Shown here piece by piece: positions 1-7,087 of a stretch of DNA of 13,025 nt. Position numbers and translations under genes: made by a program. Numbering within the stretch: the first letter of the stretch is position 1; each line of letters starts with the position of its first letter. This DNA comes from an uncultured Lachnospiraceae bacterium (GTDB taxonomy: Bacteria > Bacillota > Clostridia > Lachnospirales > Lachnospiraceae): NCBI GenBank assembly GCA_910578885.1, contig CAJTSH010000061.1:1-13025 (forward strand). The letters run 5' to 3'. A model generated the notes under the pieces. The model saw only the letters and a list, made by a program, of their open reading frames with translations, ran no database searches and was not told the origin of the DNA.

Positions 1-101
1 TGATACCTGACCTCTTTCAATTTTTCGTAGTAGAATTTTTCATGTGCATCGCTGATAAAAATAATCGCTTTCTCTGCACTTAACGCTGTATTGTTCTTCA
101 T
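1..101 (-). CDS. Uncharacterised protein, N-terminal part only (DUF6075-like)
   Basis: The first 33 codons of a minus-strand gene that runs off the left edge. The start ATG (99-101) has a textbook TAGGAGG site 10 bases upstream, so the start is well supported. The visible N-terminus contains the stretch IIFISDAHEKFYYEKLKEVR, which from memory resembles the opening of small clostridial proteins of the DUF6075 type, whose function is unknown. No signal peptide or membrane segment is visible. It lies downstream of the broken spmA gene, separated by a repeat-rich gap, and so probably has its own promoter. Family assignment is a recollection from a short stretch; the presence of a real gene is much surer than its name. 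Confidence 0.6.
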   Translation of the reverse strand, partial: MKNNTALSAEKAIIFISDAHEKFYYEKLKEVRY

Positions 102-141
102 AAATTCATTCCTCCTATTATTTTGAATTTGGAAAAAGAAA

Positions 142-193
142 TAGGACTAAGCTAGTTTTAACAGCATTTCTGCCATTCACTAATTTAGTCCTA
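142..193. repeat. Inverted repeat TAGGACTAA / TTAGTCCTA, with a nested dyad
   Basis: TAGGACTAA (142-150) and its exact reverse complement TTAGTCCTA (185-193) are separated by 34 bases, just upstream of the left-edge gene. The right arm is part of a second dyad, ACTAATTTAGT (179-189), which resembles the core of IscR/Rrf2-type operators (GACTA-N3-TAGTC). It could be an operator or a mobile-element remnant. The sequence alone does not decide between them. Confidence 0.5.
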
Positions 194-387
194 ATCTAAA
201 TCATCAATATGAAATTGTTTACCTTCTACCCTCCTTATGCTATACTAAAACCAGTAACTCATTGCTTTCAGGCACTTTGAGTTACATTACTGACATTTCT
301 TCCTATTTTCTTTTGAATCGGCGCCGTCCAAATGAAAAATCTGAAATGCTTTGATGCAAAACTACATTTTTTCATTAGGACTAAATT
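182..387. repeat. 14-bp inverted repeat pair, one copy inside and one outside the element
   Basis: ATTAGGACTAAATT occurs on the plus strand at 374-387, inside the insertion, and on the minus strand at 182-195, outside it. The match is exact over 14 bases, which is unlikely by chance in a 200-base stretch. With 142-150 there are three TAGGACTAA copies in 250 bases. They may be protein-binding sites or ends of an older nested element. Confidence 0.5.
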
Positions 388-776
388 CGGTGGAAACCCT
401 TGATTTCTCAATGGATTTTTCAACCTGTCACTATAATAACTCAAAGCCCGGCAGGCGTTGCCGCCCACCCAAGCCCAAAGATATTGGCAATCATATTCGT
501 CGCTATGTAACGGTTTGCCGGATGGTTTCTTGGAATATTCGGAAAGAAAAAAGCAAGGATGGGAGACATCTTCTTTGCCGCCCCTTCGATAATTCCCGTT
601 TTTTCCGCAATCTTCATTATCCCGACCCAGAAAGACATGACCCCCATCATGGTGATACAGAGCGTAATCGCTTCCTTTGCAGAATCCATTGCCGCAACCG
701 TAATATCCGGCAGGGTTCCATGAAAAGCGCCATAAATAATCCCGATTAATATCATAAATGCCCAGAGATAATTCAT
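260..776 (-). pseudogene. spmA: Spore maturation protein A, interrupted
   Basis: SpmA is an integral membrane protein involved in dehydration of the spore core in Firmicutes. Here the reading frame runs from ATG 776 (preceded by GGAGA 8 bases upstream, which is better than the in-frame ATG at 797) and covers about 111 residues. It includes the conserved stretch AKEAITLCITMMGVMSFWVG, the GIMKIAEKTGI segment, the FPNIPRNHPA motif and NMIANIFGLGWAATPAG. The Bacillus homologue is about 196 residues, so 40 percent of the protein is missing. The frame hits a stop at 441-443 inside the inserted element. Leu-Lys-Ala-Met codons resume beyond the element at 260-271, but the frame then closes and no further SpmA sequence is seen. 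spmA lies 61 bases downstream of cbiC on the same strand. No spmB is in the window. Confidence 0.85.
275..446. mobile_element. Small non-coding insertion with terminal inverted repeats (MITE-like) in spmA
   Basis: The left end begins CTTTGAGTTACATTACTGAC (275-294). The reverse complement of the right end begins CTTTGAGTTATTATAGTGAC. The two agree at 16 of 20 positions, the first 10 being identical, and both ends face outward. The right end abuts spmA codons for ...Ala-Thr-Pro-Ala-Gly. Just past the left end, on the minus strand, codons for Leu-Lys-Ala-Met occur (260-271), which is exactly how SpmA proteins continue. The 172 bp between carry no convincing gene. TGCC occurs beside both junctions and may be a worn target duplication. 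This fits a miniature inverted-repeat element or a solo insertion-sequence derivative. The parent family was not recognised. Confidence 0.65.
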
Positions 777-837
777 AGGTTCTTTCTCCAGATTCATAGC
801 TTTCTACAATATATGAAGCATTTCGTCCATTTATTTC

Positions 838-1473
838 CTATTTTCGCATTTCATATAGCAGTGCATTGCAGATAGCCGCTGCGACGTTGCTTCCGCCCTT
901 CCTGCCTCTCGCTACAATATAGGGAACATCTGCCTGCATAATCAGCTCCTTTGCCTCCACCACATTGACAAAGCCCACCGGAACACCGATGATTCCTTTC
1001 GGTGAAAGTCTCCCTTCTTCTATCAACTCATACAGCCGGACGAGTGCGGTTGGCGCATTCCCTATGGCAAATATCAAATCCTTCCCAAGCGCCGCCGCTT
1101 TGTCCATGCTGGCAACCGCCCTCGTGCTCTGGTTCCTTTTCGCTTCCTGCGCCACATCCTCATCACTCATAAAACAAAAAACCTCACCGCCATATCTTAA
1201 TAATTCTTTTTTGTTGATTCCTGATTTTGCCATCTGGGTGTCGGTCACAATACAGGCTCCGCTGCGGATTGCCTCCTGCAGCTTCAATACGACATTTTCA
1301 GAAAAGCACAGGCTTTCCAAATACTCAAAATCAGCCGTGGTATGAATCACCCGCTTGATAAGCGGTTCCTGCAACGCATCCAATTTGACGTCTCCTAATT
1401 CCTCTCCGATAATCTCAAAGCTCCGCTTCTCAATTTCTTCCGACAATACATTTTCCAGCTTAATTTTACTCAT
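838..1473 (-). CDS. cbiC: Precorrin-8X / cobalt-precorrin-8 methylmutase
   Basis: This enzyme moves the methyl group from C-11 to C-12 of the corrin ring to make hydrogenobyrinic acid or its cobalt form (cobyrinic acid). The 211-residue length is normal for CbiC/CobH. The catalytic histidine is visible as His44 in the motif VIHTTADFEY. The conserved glycine-rich segments follow: AIGNAPTAL near residue 135, IIGVPVGFVNVVEAKE near 160 and GRKGGSNVAAAICNALL close to the C-terminus. Its ATG overlaps the cobA stop (ATGA), indicating translational coupling. It is the last cobalamin gene in this direction and the only corrin-ring gene in the window, so the rest of the ring pathway must be encoded elsewhere. 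No sign of decay. Confidence 0.95.
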   Translation of the reverse strand: MSKIKLENVLSEEIEKRSFEIIGEELGDVKLDALQEPLIKRVIHTTADFEYLESLCFSENVVLKLQEAIRSGACIVTDTQMAKSGINKKELLRYGGEVFCFMSDEDVAQEAKRNQSTRAVASMDKAAALGKDLIFAIGNAPTALVRLYELIEEGRLSPKGIIGVPVGFVNVVEAKELIMQADVPYIVARGRKGGSNVAAAICNALLYEMRK

Positions 1474-2003
1474 AGTTCAATTCCCTTTCTTGCTCCGATT
1501 CCTTTGTCAAACGGATGCTTTCTCTTCTGTATCTCAGACACATAATCCGCCAGCTCCAGCAAACGCCCGGATGGATTTCTGCCCGTCAGTACAAATTCCA
1601 GTTCACCGGAAAAATTTTTCTGGCACTTCATAAGAAAGCTGCACAAATATTCTTCTTCCAATAAATCATAATTACATGCGTGAAGCACTTCATCTAATAT
1701 CACAACAGCCATAGCGCCGTCCAGCCTGAAAATCTCCTGCTCTATCTCTTTCATCAGATTCTTATAGCATGCTTTTGTTTCTTCACGCTGCTTCTCTGAC
1801 ATATTTTTTACAAACCCAAAAAAAGCCAAGGCATACCTCACCTGAACCTCCGGCAAGGCCCGCAGCACCGCAATCTCTCCGGAACTGTCATCCTTTAAAA
1901 ACTGCGCAAAAATAACCGGTATGTCATGACCCGCCGCACGCACCGCAAGACCAACGGATGCAGTTGTCTTTCCCTTCCCGTCACCGCAATAAATCTCTAT
2001 CAT
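1470..2003 (-). CDS. cobA: Cob(I)yrinic acid a,c-diamide adenosyltransferase (corrinoid adenosyltransferase)
   Basis: Transfers the 5'-deoxyadenosyl group of ATP to reduced corrinoids (CobA/CobO/BtuR family, cytoplasmic). The protein has 177 residues. The P-loop GDGKGKTT is at residues 7-14, a Walker B-like VVILDEVLHA near residue 102, and the family signature EFVLTGRNPS near residue 136, followed by LADYVSEIQKRKHPFDKGI. This is a complete family member, slightly shorter than the roughly 196-residue enterobacterial form because it lacks the N-terminal extension. ATG 2003 follows AGGAAAGAT directly, and the gene starts 10 bases after the cbiP stop, so the two are cotranscribed. It overlaps cbiC by four bases. 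Confidence 0.94.
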   Translation of the reverse strand: MIEIYCGDGKGKTTASVGLAVRAAGHDIPVIFAQFLKDDSSGEIAVLRALPEVQVRYALAFFGFVKNMSEKQREETKACYKNLMKEIEQEIFRLDGAMAVVILDEVLHACNYDLLEEEYLCSFLMKCQKNFSGELEFVLTGRNPSGRLLELADYVSEIQKRKHPFDKGIGARKGIEL

Positions 2004-2013
2004 ATCTTTCCTG

Positions 2014-3507
2014 TTAAGCTCCCTCTTCTATTATTTGATAAATCCTGTCCATGTCGAGACTGTTCCGCAAAATATCCGCCAGCTTGTCATACTGCTGCTC
2101 CTTATACTCCCGAAAAGAAACCGTTTCCTTTTGTTCATAGGAAATCCCCTTCTTTTCGCACAAAAGCCTAACAACTGCCCGGCGGAAATCTTCTTCATCA
2201 AAGATTCCATGCAGATAAGAGCCGATTACATTCCCCGCGTAACAGCCGTCGCATTTTTCTCCAAGGTCTATTACATGTACACATTCTTTTCCCCGAAAAG
2301 CAGACTTTCCCATATGAATTTCATAGCCGCTTACCTTCTTCCCGGAAAGCGGAGCAAAATTTCCTCTCAGATTTAATATCTGCCCTTCCACTCTCGTTCT
2401 GGTTTTTTCCGGCTCAAAACAGGTAACCATTGGCAGCAGTCCCATTCCGCGAATAGAGCCGTTTCCTTCTGCCCCACAAGTGTCCTTAATCTGCTCTCCT
2501 AACATCTGATAACCGCCGCAGATTCCAAAAACAAACGTACTCTTCTCTGCCAATCTCTGTATCCGGGCTTCCAGCCCGCTCTCCCTCAGCCATTTCATAT
2601 CACTGATGGTACTCTTCGTACCCGGAAGAATTATCATATCCGGATTACCAAGCTCTGACGGCTTTTCCACATATCTCACCGATATCATGGGCTCAAATGA
2701 CAGTGCCTGCATATCTGTAAAATTCGATATTCTAGGCAGACGGACAACCGCAATATCTACCCCGATTCCTGCTGTTTTACGCTCCAGGCTCTCCGCCAGA
2801 GAATCCTCCTCCTCAATATCCACATCTATATAGGGAACAACTCCCAATACATCTTTGCCGCAGCGCTTGGTCAGCATAGAAAGTCCCGGCGCAAGAATTT
2901 CCTTATCTCCCCGGAATTTATTGATTATCAGTCCCTTGATACGGTTCTGCTCCTCTTCCTCAAGCAGCATTACCGTTCCGATTAACTGTGCGAATACTCC
3001 GCCCCTGTCAATATCCCCGACCAACAGCACCGGAGCATCGGCAATCCTTGCCATTCCCATATTTACAATATCATCTTCCTTCAGATTGATTTCCGCAGGA
3101 CTTCCGGCGCCTTCTATCACGATAATATCATATGCCTTATCCAATTTATCATACGCCTCCCTGATGATTGGGATATAGTCCTTCTTCCTTTTAAAATAGT
3201 CCATAGCGCGCATATTGCCCGTCACCTTGCCGTTTAAAATTACTTGAGACCCCATATCCGTAGTGGGCTTTAATAAAATCGGATTCATACATACTTCCGG
3301 CTCAATTCCGCATGCTTCCGCCTGAACGACCTGCGCCCTTCCCATTTCCAGATTTTCTTTTGTGATATAGGAATTCAATGCCATATTTTGAGACTTAAAG
3401 GGCGCCGCCTTATATCCGTCTTGTTTGAAAATCCTGCACAATCCCGCCGCTATCAGGCTTTTCCCGGCATTTGACATGCTCCCCTGTATCATGATTGGCT
3501 TTGCCAT
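2014..3507 (-). CDS. cbiP: Cobyric acid synthase (glutamine-hydrolysing)
   Basis: Amidates four side chains (b, d, e, g) of adenosylcobyrinic acid a,c-diamide using glutamine and ATP. The protein has 497 residues, close to the 480-510 typical of CbiP/CobQ. The N-terminal ATP-binding domain opens with IMIQGSMSNAGKSLIAAGL. VIEGAGSPAEINL and VLLVGDIDRGGVFAQL follow. The C-terminal class I-like glutamine amidotransferase domain shows FGICGGYQMLG with the nucleophilic Cys, GYEIHMGKS, and the catalytic His in GSYLHGIFD. ATG 3507 is preferred because GGAGG lies 8 bases upstream; the in-frame ATG at 3522 sits on top of that binding site. It overlaps the upstream decarboxylase gene by 19 bases and is intact. 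Confidence 0.95.
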   Translation of the reverse strand: MAKPIMIQGSMSNAGKSLIAAGLCRIFKQDGYKAAPFKSQNMALNSYITKENLEMGRAQVVQAEACGIEPEVCMNPILLKPTTDMGSQVILNGKVTGNMRAMDYFKRKKDYIPIIREAYDKLDKAYDIIVIEGAGSPAEINLKEDDIVNMGMARIADAPVLLVGDIDRGGVFAQLIGTVMLLEEEEQNRIKGLIINKFRGDKEILAPGLSMLTKRCGKDVLGVVPYIDVDIEEEDSLAESLERKTAGIGVDIAVVRLPRISNFTDMQALSFEPMISVRYVEKPSELGNPDMIILPGTKSTISDMKWLRESGLEARIQRLAEKSTFVFGICGGYQMLGEQIKDTCGAEGNGSIRGMGLLPMVTCFEPEKTRTRVEGQILNLRGNFAPLSGKKVSGYEIHMGKSAFRGKECVHVIDLGEKCDGCYAGNVIGSYLHGIFDEEDFRRAVVRLLCEKKGISYEQKETVSFREYKEQQYDKLADILRNSLDMDRIYQIIEEGA

Positions 3508-4547
3508 GTAATCTTCCTCCATCTGCGAATCAATTCTTCATTTTCCTCTTGAGTGCGTACTCCTATCCGAAAGTATTTCCCGGTTAGATTCCGGTAATTC
3601 CCGCAAGAGCGAATCAAAATTCCCTGCCGTAACAGACCTTCCTTCAAATCTGTTCTGCTCTGAAAGAAGATATAATTCGCCGCACTGTCATACACCTTCT
3701 CTACAAGCCCATCCGAGAGCTCCCGAATCAAATATTCCTTCTCCTCCGCAATCAGCTTTCTCGTTTTCTTTACATATTCAAGATCCTGAATGGCCGCAAT
3801 ACCTGCCATCTGTGCCGGAATGGAAGTATTCCAAGGCTGAAGTGCACATTTCATTCTGCCAAGCAGATAATCATTCGCACTCATGGCGTATCCCAGCCGC
3901 AATCCCGGCATTCCGTACAGCTTGGTAAATGCCCGCAGGACAATCAGATGCGAAAACAGTTCCAGCTCCCGCTTCATGGTAAGCTCCTCTTCCTGCTCCA
4001 AAAAAGGAAGGAAGCATTCATCTATGCACAGGTACGTCTTGGACTGTTCACACTTCTCTGCAATTTCTAATAAAAATTCTTTCTCTATCAGGCTTCCCGT
4101 TGGATTGTTTGGATTGCATAAAAACAAAATATCCGCAGACTCTGTGATTGCGGATAGAAAATCTTTTTGTATGCGGAAGTTCTCTTCCTCAAAAAGGTTC
4201 CAATACATCATTTCTCCGCCCGCCTGAACGGCTGCGGCTTCATATTCCTGAAAGGACGGTGCGCAAACAAGACATTTTTTCGGTCTTAAAGCATTGCACA
4301 GCGCATAAATCAGCTCTGCCGCACCATTTCCAAGCAGGACTTGTGATTCCTTCACCTGCTCTGCGTTTGCAATCTCCCTGCACAGCGCCTCTCCCTTGTA
4401 ATCGGGGTATCTATTTGCAAGCAAAATTCCCTCATGCGCCGCTTGTATACTTCCTTCCGGCATTCCGAGGGGATTTATGTTTACGGAAAAGTCATACTCT
4501 ACGGGATTACGGTAAATGTCTCCGCCATGCCGAAATTCTTCGTTCAC
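3489..4547 (-). CDS. cobD: L-threonine-O-3-phosphate decarboxylase (CobD-type, PLP-dependent aminotransferase fold)
   Basis: Makes (R)-1-amino-2-propanol O-2-phosphate, the linker that CbiB joins to cobyric acid. The protein has 352 residues, like Salmonella CobD (about 364). Fold type I PLP features appear in order: DFSVNINPLGMP near the N-terminus, LGNGAAELIYAL, LCNPNNPTGSLI, the Asp-containing CIDECFLPF, and the Schiff-base lysine in LRAFTKLYGMPGLRLGYAM near residue 210. The C-terminal Arg motif is FRIGVRT. The start is GTG 4547 with AAGGAG 10 bases upstream. The family resembles histidinol-phosphate aminotransferase (HisC), but its position between cbiB and cbiP decides the role. It overlaps cbiP by 19 bases. 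Confidence 0.92.
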   Translation of the reverse strand: MNEEFRHGGDIYRNPVEYDFSVNINPLGMPEGSIQAAHEGILLANRYPDYKGEALCREIANAEQVKESQVLLGNGAAELIYALCNALRPKKCLVCAPSFQEYEAAAVQAGGEMMYWNLFEEENFRIQKDFLSAITESADILFLCNPNNPTGSLIEKEFLLEIAEKCEQSKTYLCIDECFLPFLEQEEELTMKRELELFSHLIVLRAFTKLYGMPGLRLGYAMSANDYLLGRMKCALQPWNTSIPAQMAGIAAIQDLEYVKKTRKLIAEEKEYLIRELSDGLVEKVYDSAANYIFFQSRTDLKEGLLRQGILIRSCGNYRNLTGKYFRIGVRTQEENEELIRRWRKITWQSQS

Positions 4548-4585
4548 TGTAAGGCGTCTCCTTGTATTTTGTATTTAGGTTGTTA

Positions 4586-4605
4586 AAGGATACCTATGAA
4601 TCCTT
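4586..4605. other. Weak hairpin after the AlbA_2 fragment
   Basis: AAGGAT and ATCCTT (4586-4591, 4600-4605) form a 6-bp stem with an 8-base loop at the end of the AlbA_2 gene. The stem is AT-rich and has only a short U-run, so it is at most a weak attenuator. The operon probably reads through it. Confidence 0.25.
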
Positions 4606-4906
4606 ACACCAACTTCCCTTCATATTCAAATTCTTCATTTGAAAGATATAACGTTGGCGACATTTTATTGATATTGTTAAGCTGCGTAATAAAATTTATT
4701 TTCATATCTCTTGCAGCATTGCGATTAACACCTACTGGACTCCCCCCATCTTTCACTCCCATAATAATCCAACCGCCATATCGATTCGAAAACGATGAAA
4801 CTGTTTCATAGACTGACTCGCTGATTTCATTCGTACAAGATTTAAATTCGACTGTAATCTTCTCATCCTTTGCAGAGAGGAGTTCTTTCATCCTTTCTGT
4901 GGTCAT
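4604..4906 (-). CDS. AlbA_2 (Schlafen-type) DNA-binding domain protein, truncated
   Basis: A 100-residue protein consisting of essentially one AlbA_2/divergent AAA-4 domain. The motif TVEFKSCTNEISESVYETVS is followed by SFSNRYGGWIIMGVKDGG and VGV, the usual signature of transcriptional-regulator-like ATP-binding proteins of 400-500 residues. Everything after the first strand-rich part, including the C-terminal ATPase-like and winged-helix regions, is absent; the frame ends at ...EYEGKLV. The start is sound, with CGGAGG 7 bases before ATG 4906. It sits 18 bases after cbiB and 56 bases before cobD, on the same strand, splitting the cobalamin operon. It has no known role in B12 synthesis. It is either a decayed insertion or a retained small domain protein. 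Confidence 0.7.
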   Translation of the reverse strand: MTTERMKELLSAKDEKITVEFKSCTNEISESVYETVSSFSNRYGGWIIMGVKDGGSPVGVNRNAARDMKINFITQLNNINKMSPTLYLSNEEFEYEGKLV

Positions 4907-4924
4907 ACAAACACCTCCGATATC

Positions 4925-5911
4925 TTATACCAACATTGCCACTACTGCCAAAACCACCACGCCCACACACAATACAATCACTGACGTTCCATATAACAGC
5001 CGATTCGCTCTTTTTATATCTTCAGGTTCTATCCTGCGCTTATCGTCCCCAATCGTCGGTTTATGATACAATTTTCCAAAATAATACGCATCTCCAGCCA
5101 ACTGTATGGACAACGCCCCCGCACACACCGCTTCTGTCTGCGCCGAATTCGGGCTTGCATGCATATGCCTGTCCCTCCGGTAAATATACAGCGCATTTTT
5201 TCCGTCAAAGCCTAAAAGAAACGCCGCTCCTATCATGTAGACCGCTGCAATCCTTGACGGAAGAAAGCTGCAGATATCATCCAGCCTCGCCGCTGCCGTA
5301 CCGAAATAGCGGTATTTATCATTTTTATATCCGATCATAGAATCCATTGTATTAATTGCCTTGTAAAAGAAACCGCCCAGAACTCCGAATAACAGCATAT
5401 AACAAAGGGGCGCAATTACCCCGTCTGAGGTATTTTCTGCAACCGTCTCCACGGCGGCTCTCGTTATCCCCGCTTCATCCAGACTTTTGGTATCCCTCCC
5501 CACAATCATAGATACTGCAGTTCTTGCCTGTTCAATATCTCCGGTCTTTAACGCCGCAAACACCTTCATGCTCTCCGTTTTCAAAGACCTCATAGCCAAT
5601 AGCTGATAACACCAGAAGCAAGAAATTCCAGTCTTAAGATATGGGTGAATACTGCCTGCCGCAGCTAGAACCGCTGCCGGAACGCCGATAGAAAAAAGCA
5701 AAACAACCAATACCAAAAGTGTTCCTGCCACACGCTTTTTCCCGATATCCGTCTCCCGCCCGCTTCGATATTTTAATAACTTCTGCAAGAGTTTTTCCGT
5801 CCATGTAATTATCTGTCCGATTGCCCTGACAGGATGATACAGCCAATGCGGGTCGCCAAACAGCAAATCCAGAAAAAAACCGACACATATGATTATAATT
5901 CTCTCTATCAT
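4925..5911 (-). CDS. cbiB: Adenosylcobinamide-phosphate synthase
   Basis: Membrane enzyme that attaches aminopropanol (phosphate) to adenosylcobyric acid through an amide bond. The protein has about 328 residues against about 319 in Salmonella CbiB. Family motifs seen are FGDPHWLYHPVRAIG at the N-terminus, MIVGRDTKSLDEAGITRAAV and ETVAENTSDGVIAPL in the middle, then NTMDSMIGYKNDKYRYFG, and HASPNSAQTEA. Hydrophobic segments occur at the N-terminus, around VAGTLLVLVVLLFSIGV, in the YMLLFGVLGG region and at the C-terminus. ATG 5911 is chosen because GAGGAAAGG precedes it and the membrane segment begins at once. ATG 5944, abutting the phosphatase stop, would add a charged 11-residue extension and is also possible. 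Confidence 0.93.
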   Translation of the reverse strand: MIERIIIICVGFFLDLLFGDPHWLYHPVRAIGQIITWTEKLLQKLLKYRSGRETDIGKKRVAGTLLVLVVLLFSIGVPAAVLAAAGSIHPYLKTGISCFWCYQLLAMRSLKTESMKVFAALKTGDIEQARTAVSMIVGRDTKSLDEAGITRAAVETVAENTSDGVIAPLCYMLLFGVLGGFFYKAINTMDSMIGYKNDKYRYFGTAAARLDDICSFLPSRIAAVYMIGAAFLLGFDGKNALYIYRRDRHMHASPNSAQTEAVCAGALSIQLAGDAYYFGKLYHKPTIGDDKRRIEPEDIKRANRLLYGTSVIVLCVGVVVLAVVAMLV

Positions 5912-5944
5912 CCTTTCCTCTTTCCGGCGTGCCTCTTGCGCCAT

Positions 5945-6622
5945 CTAGTGCGCTGTCTCTCCTGATGGAAGGATTTCATGGATATCCATAAAATTCCATC
6001 CCCCAAAAGCGTCTCTTTTGGCATTTGCACAAAATCCCTTTCCTGTTCCAATCTGCCATTCATAATAATCTCTATGAGGATTGGAATATGCGTCCAAAAG
6101 CGCCATAATAGTTCCGCCATGCACCACAAGCGCAATGGATCCCTCATCTTCCGGCACAACGCCATTCTCCCGGAACCTCTTGCTTTTCCGGAGCTTCATC
6201 GTAGAAGAAAGCACTTTTTCCATGCCATATACACACCGTTTCTGAAATTCACTCCTTGTCTCACCGCCCGGAAATCCGCATTCTCCCATAGTATCTATAA
6301 ATCGTTGGTAATGAGGGTTTCCATTCAGCTCTTTATAATTGCGATATTCAAATTCCCCGAACCTGCATTCTTTGAAATCCTCTACGATTTCTTGCGGCAC
6401 TCCCGGATAGATGAGCTCCGCAGTCTCCCTGCACCTTCGCATAGGACTTACGTACACTTTCTGTATCTCCGGCATTTTACTTTGCTCCGCATCCCCGCCT
6501 TGCCGCCTCATCCTCACAAGCTTATGCTTCTCCTCCGGCAGCAGTCCTTCATCCGTGCTTCCTACATATCGGCGCTCCCTGTTTCCCTTTGTTGCGCCAT
6601 GCCTTATCATGTATATTTTCAT
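5945..6622 (-). CDS. cobC: Histidine phosphatase family protein, CobC-like (alpha-ribazole phosphatase)
   Basis: A 225-residue phosphoglycerate-mutase-type phosphatase. The phospho-accepting His8 lies in MIRHGATKGN. The conserved Arg is in VYVSPMRRCRETA, the acidic FKECRFGEFE follows, and the second catalytic His is in LVVHGGTIMALLDAY. In cobalamin operons this family removes phosphate from alpha-ribazole phosphate or adenosylcobalamin 5'-phosphate. The role is assigned from context, because the fold alone covers many phosphatases. It is slightly longer than Salmonella CobC (about 202 residues), the extra length being a basic insertion near residues 142-160. Its ATG overlaps the cobU stop (ATGA), and its stop TAG is followed directly by an ATG used or skipped by cbiB. 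Confidence 0.85.
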   Translation of the reverse strand: MKIYMIRHGATKGNRERRYVGSTDEGLLPEEKHKLVRMRRQGGDAEQSKMPEIQKVYVSPMRRCRETAELIYPGVPQEIVEDFKECRFGEFEYRNYKELNGNPHYQRFIDTMGECGFPGGETRSEFQKRCVYGMEKVLSSTMKLRKSKRFRENGVVPEDEGSIALVVHGGTIMALLDAYSNPHRDYYEWQIGTGKGFCANAKRDAFGGWNFMDIHEILPSGETAH

Positions 6623-6948
6623 TTAATTCTGATTCCTATTCCGCTTATCACCCGTATCACCTGCTTGGCCTGACTGGCAAAATAACAATTGACTCTTCCA
6701 GAGGTTTCCCGGTAAAGCCGCTCAAATCTGTCAGTCGGAACCAGACCATATCCAATCTCGTCACTGATAATAATACAGTTTTCTTTTTCTTGTAACAGGT
6801 TTTCCGCCTCGGTAAGAGGCTCTTTTCCTTCCTTGAGCTGTTCCTTTACCTGTAAATGATATTGGTTTATGATTTGATAACTTTCTCCAAAATTCTCTTT
6901 TGCGTAAACAGTCTTTCCCTGACAGGCTCCGCCTATGATAAATATCAT
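6619..6948 (-). CDS. cobU: Adenosylcobinamide kinase / guanylyltransferase, short form
   Basis: Phosphorylates adenosylcobinamide and transfers GMP to it, activating it for nucleotide-loop attachment. The protein has about 109 residues from ATG 6948, which has GGTGGA just upstream; a GTG at 6990 gives a 14-residue extension with no binding site. The N-terminal P-loop is MIFIIGGACQGKT, SDEIGYGLVP gives the conserved acidic segment, and the C-terminal FASQAKQVIRVISGIGIRIK matches the usual CobU ending. The normal enzyme is about 180 residues. The central part holding the GMP-accepting histidine is condensed to about 40 residues (INQYHLQVKEQLKEGKEP), where one His remains. Similar short proteins exist in related Clostridia, so this may be a natural variant. 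It is the first cobalamin gene here. Confidence 0.82.
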   Translation of the reverse strand: MIFIIGGACQGKTVYAKENFGESYQIINQYHLQVKEQLKEGKEPLTEAENLLQEKENCIIISDEIGYGLVPTDRFERLYRETSGRVNCYFASQAKQVIRVISGIGIRIK

Positions 6949-6986
6949 TCTTCCACCGCCTTGCGATTCTATTCTATTTGTGCATT

Positions 6987-7076
6987 TCACTTGCTTTCAG
7001 CAAAAAAATATGGAAGTGTCTTTTTTATCTTCTTATCATATTCAGCCGCATGAAATGCAGAAGCATTATCATTCAT
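6987..7076 (-). pseudogene. Class I SAM methyltransferase, N-terminal remnant (29 codons)
   Basis: ATG 7076 has AGGAGA upstream and follows the Rrf2 gene by 11 bases. The 29 codons include FHAAEYDKKIKKTLPYF, the characteristic opening of a class I SAM-dependent methyltransferase common in Clostridia, usually about 200 residues. The frame then closes with AESK and a stop, and no glycine-rich SAM-binding motif follows. cobU starts 38 bases further on. I infer a deletion that removed the body of the methyltransferase and whatever lay between it and cobU. The family call rests on one short motif. Confidence 0.6.
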
Positions 7077-7087
7077 TTCACATTCTC

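Noticed and set aside
268..468. Minus-strand 66-codon frame across the spmA element, possibly a transposase end
   Set aside because: Its first codons come from spmA read in the wrong frame, and the remainder resembles no transposase motif I know. It spans the element boundary.
351..749. Plus-strand open frame of 132 codons opposite spmA
   Set aside because: It is the antisense of clear SpmA coding sequence, is rich in Arg/His/Pro as such shadows are, and has no ribosome binding site.
4148..4552. Plus-strand open frames opposite the decarboxylase and cbiB genes (also around 4870-5340 and 5978-6673)
   Set aside because: The minus-strand genes carry full sets of family motifs. The opposite frames lack motifs and start signals.
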